Assembly: GCA_038205135.1 (NCBI GenBank) | Contig: JBBRCF010000045.1 | Coordinates: 1-25,076 of the forward strand | Length of the DNA: 25,076 bases | Direction of reading: 5' to 3' | DNA from: UBA9554 sp038205135 | GTDB lineage: Bacteria; Pseudomonadota; Alphaproteobacteria; Rhodobacterales; Rhodobacteraceae | In this document: positions 22,280-25,076 of the stretch, piece by piece | How the letters are laid out: every line of letters begins with the position of its first letter | Numbering within the stretch: the first letter of the stretch is position 1 | Made by a program: the position numbers and the translations under genes | The notes under the pieces: model-generated | Databases searched by the model: none | What the model was told of the DNA's origin: nothing | The model's input: the letters and a program-made list of their open reading frames with translations, nothing else

Positions 22280-22293
22280 TATCCCGAAGGATA
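22280..22293 (-). other. Short UUCG hairpin between tRNA-Pro and dcd
   Basis: Read on the minus strand, TATCC-TTCG-GGATA forms a 5-bp stem with a UUCG tetraloop, 11 bp after the tRNA 3' end and 24 bp before dcd. There is no following T-run, so it is more likely a processing or stability element, or a weak terminator. Confidence 0.4.
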
Positions 22294-22304
22294 GGGGGAA
22301 GATA

Positions 22305-22381
22305 TGGTCGGGCTAGCAGGACTTGAACCTGCGACCTCCCGCCCCCCAGACGGACGCGCTACCAGACTGCGCTATAGCCCG
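22305..22381 (-). tRNA. tRNA-Pro (GGG anticodon)
   Basis: A 77-nt cloverleaf. Acceptor stem CGGGCTA/TAGCCCG, then T8-A9, D stem GCGC/GCGC, and anticodon stem TCCGT/GCGGG with G-U wobbles at both ends. The anticodon loop is CTGGGGG (anticodon GGG, reading CCC and CCU). The T stem is GCAGG/CCTGC with loop TTCAAGT, the discriminator base is A, and CCA is encoded (22305-22307). The two wobble pairs make the anticodon stem rather weak. Confidence 0.96.
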
Positions 22382-22392
22382 ACGGTGCGCTC

Positions 22393-22420
22393 CTCTTAGC
22401 GGTTTTGCGGACGGGAGCAA
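22393..22420 (-). promoter_or_regulatory. Candidate tRNA-Pro promoter
   Basis: On the minus strand, TTGCTC (22415-22420), a 16-bp spacer and TAAGAG (22393-22398, within GCTAAGAG) precede the tRNA. The expected start at about 22386 leaves a 5-base leader. The layout matches the argS promoter candidate. Confidence 0.42.
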
Positions 22421-22443
22421 GAAGATTCGGGCCGCCACGCGCG

Positions 22444-23286
22444 TCATTCCTGACCGGCGAATCCTGCCCGCATCCTGCGGGCGAGGGGCACCAGGCGCTG
22501 TACCAGCGGCAGCAGGGCCGCGCGGCTGGCAGCGGACAGCGGTGCCGCCTGACGGGCAACCTTCGCCAGCACGCCGACTGCCAGCGGCGGCGGACCGCCA
22601 CCTTTCGGGGCTGCGACTGTTACAAGAGTGGCGGGCACAGGGGCAGGGTCGGCCGCAAGCGGCGCTGCGTCAGCGCCGGCCTGCGGCAGATCAAACGGCA
22701 GACTGGGCTGATCCCGCACGGTCGCCGGTTTTGCGTCGACCTGCGCCGGTGCTGGCCGGTCTGCCGGCGGCGGCGTGACCTCGGACGGGTCAGGCGCGAA
22801 CCGGACCGGCGCGGGTGGTGCCGACCCCGACCCGCGTCCTGACAAATCGGCGAACTGCAGAACACGACCACCGTCCGCGGTTTCAACTGTGTCATGAAAC
22901 AGGTATTCGTCCACGTCCTGATAGATTTCACCCGTCATGACGGCCATCGGCGCTTCGTCGATGCTGACGGCGACTCTGGCCTGATCCAGCACCGCCCGGG
23001 CCGCCATTTCGTCATCCAGCGGATGCGATAGCGCAACAACCTGCGCAATCCCTTGTTCGCGCAGAATTTTCTGTACGCCCTTGATGGTCATCCCGTCATC
23101 GTGCAGCAAACGTTTGATACCGCCCAGCAACAGCATGTCCTGCGGCCGGTAATACCGCCGTCCGCCCGCACGCTTGACCGGTTTTATCTGTGGAAATTTC
23201 GACTCCCAGAAGCGCAGGACATGCGTCGGCCGGTCAAGCCAGTCCGCCACCTCGGAAATGGTGCGGAAGGCATCGGGCGACTTCAT
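22444..23286 (-). CDS. MerR-family transcriptional regulator
   Basis: A 280-residue regulator. The MerR winged helix-turn-helix is at the N-terminus: FRTISEVADWLDRPTHVLRFWESKF followed by AGGRRYYRPQDMLLLGGIKRLLH, typical of the family. The rest (from about residue 130) is low-complexity and Pro/Ala-rich, probably disordered, and ends in a helical stretch (VLAKVARQAAPLSAASRAALLPL). There is no cysteine cluster for metal sensing. The position after ihfA is conserved across alphaproteobacteria, in the plsX-fabH-ihfA block. ATG 23286 is chosen; GTG 23289 is adjacent and possible. Targets are unknown. Confidence 0.88.
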   Translation of the reverse strand: MKSPDAFRTISEVADWLDRPTHVLRFWESKFPQIKPVKRAGGRRYYRPQDMLLLGGIKRLLHDDGMTIKGVQKILREQGIAQVVALSHPLDDEMAARAVLDQARVAVSIDEAPMAVMTGEIYQDVDEYLFHDTVETADGGRVLQFADLSGRGSGSAPPAPVRFAPDPSEVTPPPADRPAPAQVDAKPATVRDQPSLPFDLPQAGADAAPLAADPAPVPATLVTVAAPKGGGPPPLAVGVLAKVARQAAPLSAASRAALLPLVQRLVPLARRMRAGFAGQE

Positions 23287-23363
23287 CACCTACGGTGCCC
23301 CGGTGCGGGACCGGGTTCCGGCGCAGCGCTGGCCCGACACCGCCCGTGTCATGGCCAGCCCGA

Positions 23364-23666
23364 TCATTTCCGCGGGCCGATGGCAACACGGTCCTTCAGC
23401 AGATGCGAGGGCCGAAAGGTCAGAACGCGGCGCGGCTGGATCGGAACCTCTTCGCCGGTTTTCGGATTACGTCCGACACGGGCCGATTTGTCCCGCACGG
23501 AAAAGGTTCCAAAGGACGATATCTTGACCTGTTCACCATGTGACAGGGCGTCCGACATGTGGGTCAGCACGCTTTCTACCAACTGCGCGCTGTCATTGCG
23601 CGACAGGCCGACCTCGCGAAATATCGCTTCGGACAAGTCCATGCGCGTCACGGTCTTTTCACTCAT
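23364..23666 (-). CDS. ihfA: Integration host factor, alpha subunit
   Basis: A 100-residue histone-like DNA-bending protein, forming a heterodimer with IhfB. Family features: TVTRMDLSEAIFREVGLSR at the start, VKISSFGTFSVRDKSARVGRNPKTGE in the arm, with the intercalating Pro in RNPKTG, and RRVLTFRPSHLLKDRV near the end. AGGGGGAT lies shortly before the ATG. A good promoter directly upstream suggests expression independent of fabH, and merR follows after 77 bp. Confidence 0.96.
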   Translation of the reverse strand: MSEKTVTRMDLSEAIFREVGLSRNDSAQLVESVLTHMSDALSHGEQVKISSFGTFSVRDKSARVGRNPKTGEEVPIQPRRVLTFRPSHLLKDRVAIGPRK

Positions 23667-23687
23667 TCTATCCCCCTGTTTTCCTCA

Positions 23688-23716
23688 ACATAGGGGACAG
23701 GGTTTTTCCGAGTCAA
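23688..23716 (-). promoter_or_regulatory. ihfA promoter
   Basis: On the minus strand, TTGACT (23711-23716), a 17-bp spacer and CTATGT (23688-23693) match the usual primary-sigma promoter of this group very well. A transcript start near 23681 gives a short leader to the ATG at 23666. The inverted repeat AGTCA-N7-TGACT overlaps the -35 box. Confidence 0.62.
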
Positions 23717-23766
23717 TATCAATGACTTGGCACGCAGCGTCGAAGCAGGGCCAAAGTGGTCTGCGG

Positions 23767-24738
23767 CTACCAGCGCAGCGTCACCGCGCCCCATGCCAGA
23801 CCGCCGCCGATCGCCTCGGTTACGATCACTTGACCGGGCTGCAATTGGCCGCGCGCCTTGCCGACCGACAGGGCCAGCGGGATCGACGCGGCCGAGGTGT
23901 TGCCGTGATCTTGCACGGTGACAACCACATTATCCATCGGAAGGTTCATCTTGCGGGCGGTGCCCTGAATGATGCGGATATTGGCCTGATGCGGCACGAT
24001 CCAATCCACGTCACCGGCGGTCAGCCCGGCCTTGTTCAATGACGCATGCGCTGTTTCCGCAAGCTTTTCAATGGCATGGCGAAAAATTTCCGGGCCCTCC
24101 ATGCGCAGGTGGCCGATGGTGCCGGTGGATACGCCGCCGTCCACATACAGCAGGTCGCGGTGGCGGCCGTCGGAATTGAGGTCACAGGCCAGAATGCCGC
24201 GATCTGCGGACGTGCCGGTGCCGGGTTGTGATTCCAGGATCAGGGCGCCCGCGCCATCACCGAAAAGCACACAGGTGCTGCGATCATCCCAGTCCAGCAA
24301 CTTGGAAAAAGTTTCGGCCCCGATCACCATGACGCGCCGCGCCTGACCAGCGATAATCAGCGCATTGGCCTGCGCCAGCGCGAAAATAAATCCGGCACAG
24401 ACCGCCTGCACATCGAACGCAAAGCCGCGCGTCATGCCGATCCGGGCCTGCACCATGGTGGCGGCAGACGGAAATGTCAGGTCGGCGGTCGAGGTGGCCA
24501 CGATGATCGCGTCCAGATCGTTCGGGGTCAGCCCGGCATCGGCCAGAGCCGCGTTGGCGGCCGCTGTGCCCATGTCCGACGTGGTTTCGTCCGGTGCCGC
24601 GATGTGGCGCCGTTCGATACCCGACCGCGACACGATCCATTCGTTCGACGTGTCCAGCCGTTCGGCAAATTCCGCGTTTGGCATTACGCGCACCGGCAGG
24701 TAATGCCCGCATCCGATCACCACGGCCCGCGTCGTCAT
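23767..24738 (-). CDS. fabH: Beta-ketoacyl-ACP synthase III
   Basis: A 323-residue thiolase-fold enzyme that condenses an acyl-CoA (usually acetyl-CoA) with malonyl-ACP to start fatty acid synthesis. The catalytic triad is intact: C114 in FDVQAVCAGFIFAL, H250 in WIVPHQANIRI and N280 in DHGNTSAASIPLAL. Length fits FabH. Its ATG overlaps the plsX stop by four bases (ATGA), showing translational coupling with phospholipid synthesis, and the order plsX-fabH-ihfA is common in alphaproteobacteria. Confidence 0.97.
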   Translation of the reverse strand: MTTRAVVIGCGHYLPVRVMPNAEFAERLDTSNEWIVSRSGIERRHIAAPDETTSDMGTAAANAALADAGLTPNDLDAIIVATSTADLTFPSAATMVQARIGMTRGFAFDVQAVCAGFIFALAQANALIIAGQARRVMVIGAETFSKLLDWDDRSTCVLFGDGAGALILESQPGTGTSADRGILACDLNSDGRHRDLLYVDGGVSTGTIGHLRMEGPEIFRHAIEKLAETAHASLNKAGLTAGDVDWIVPHQANIRIIQGTARKMNLPMDNVVVTVQDHGNTSAASIPLALSVGKARGQLQPGQVIVTEAIGGGLAWGAVTLRW

Positions 24739-25076
24739 GGCTGTCTGTCTCCATCCGGTCCCGTCAGCGCGGGGTCATTCTGTGTCATTTGTTGTACCGA
24801 GGCCACTCCGGCCGCCAGCCGCGCCCCAAAGCCCGACCGTGCCAGTTGGAACGCCAGCTTGACCGCAGCCGATACACCCAAGGCGTCCGCTGCGCCATGC
24901 GATTTCACCACGGTGCCGTTCAGCCCAAGAAACACCCCGCCATTCACCTGCCGCGGGTCGATGCGTTTCTTCAGCCGCTGCAGGGACGTGTAGGCCAGCA
25001 GCGACGCCAGCCGCGACAGCGGCGAATAGGCAAAGGCCGCCCGCAGGAAATCACCAATCAATCTGGCGGTGCCTTC
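24735..25076 (-). CDS. plsX: Phosphate acyltransferase PlsX, C-terminal part (cut by window edge)
   Basis: The last 113 residues of PlsX, which makes acyl-phosphate from acyl-ACP for phospholipid synthesis. The frame is open through the window edge (EGTARLIGDFLRAAF...), so the start lies outside. Conserved C-terminal segments are seen: RIDPRQVNGGVFLGLNGTVVKSHGAADALG and the helix AVKLAFQLARSG. It precedes fabH with a four-base overlap. Confidence 0.93.
   Translation of the reverse strand, partial: EGTARLIGDFLRAAFAYSPLSRLASLLAYTSLQRLKKRIDPRQVNGGVFLGLNGTVVKSHGAADALGVSAAVKLAFQLARSGFGARLAAGVASVQQMTQNDPALTGPDGDRQP

Overview
The window is high-GC chromosomal DNA of an alphaproteobacterium, almost certainly a member of the Rhodobacteraceae/roseobacter group. 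This rests on the block erpA/dgt/argS/SPOR/nagZ/scpA/scpB, the order plsX-fabH-ihfA-merR, a long two-domain dCTP deaminase, a DksA-like protein with a degenerate zinc finger, a VPLPA-type C-terminal sorting tail, and TTGACT-N17-CTATGT type promoters. No rRNA, CRISPR array, transposase, integrase or phage gene was seen. One tRNA is present: tRNA-Pro with anticodon GGG, with encoded CCA, on the minus strand.

Layout. 1-2012 (+): a membrane acyltransferase with a C-terminal SGNH domain. 2009-5939 (-): a MoxR-type AAA ATPase, a DUF2927 lipoprotein, a 56-residue membrane protein and a CoxE-like VWA protein. The MoxR and VWA proteins are a typical chaperone pair. 6132-6610 (+): a DksA homologue with a clear terminator. 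6626-9538 (+): an FAD monooxygenase, a LuxR-type regulator with no luxI beside it, and an exported lectin-like VPLPA protein. Two dyads lie between the regulator and the exported protein, one of them closely resembling a lux/las box. 9570-10376 (-): exonuclease III. 10377-10735: a gene-free stretch with two sets of short tandem repeats, a DnaA-box 9-mer and small palindromes.

10736-13134 (+) is the most unusual part. It holds a 126-residue protein with six FSSGS motifs spaced exactly 20-17-20-17-20 residues apart, a 358-residue helical protein of unrecognised function, and an EamA/DMT permease whose start overlaps it by four bases. The arrangement of small repetitive peptide, unknown protein and membrane exporter resembles a multi-core peptide (RiPP-like) cassette. 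It sits between the housekeeping genes xthA and erpA. This function is inference: no known modification enzyme is visible.

13162-20812 is housekeeping: erpA (-) diverging from dgt (+), a degenerate Rossmann/SDR-like protein, argS, then a tightly overlapping SPOR-nagZ-scpA-scpB operon for cell-envelope upkeep and chromosome segregation. 20824-21136 holds a small basic protein whose predicted promoter contains a perfect 11-1-11 inverted repeat. 21195-25076 (-) holds dcd, tRNA-Pro, a MerR regulator, ihfA, fabH and the C-terminal part of plsX, which runs off the window.
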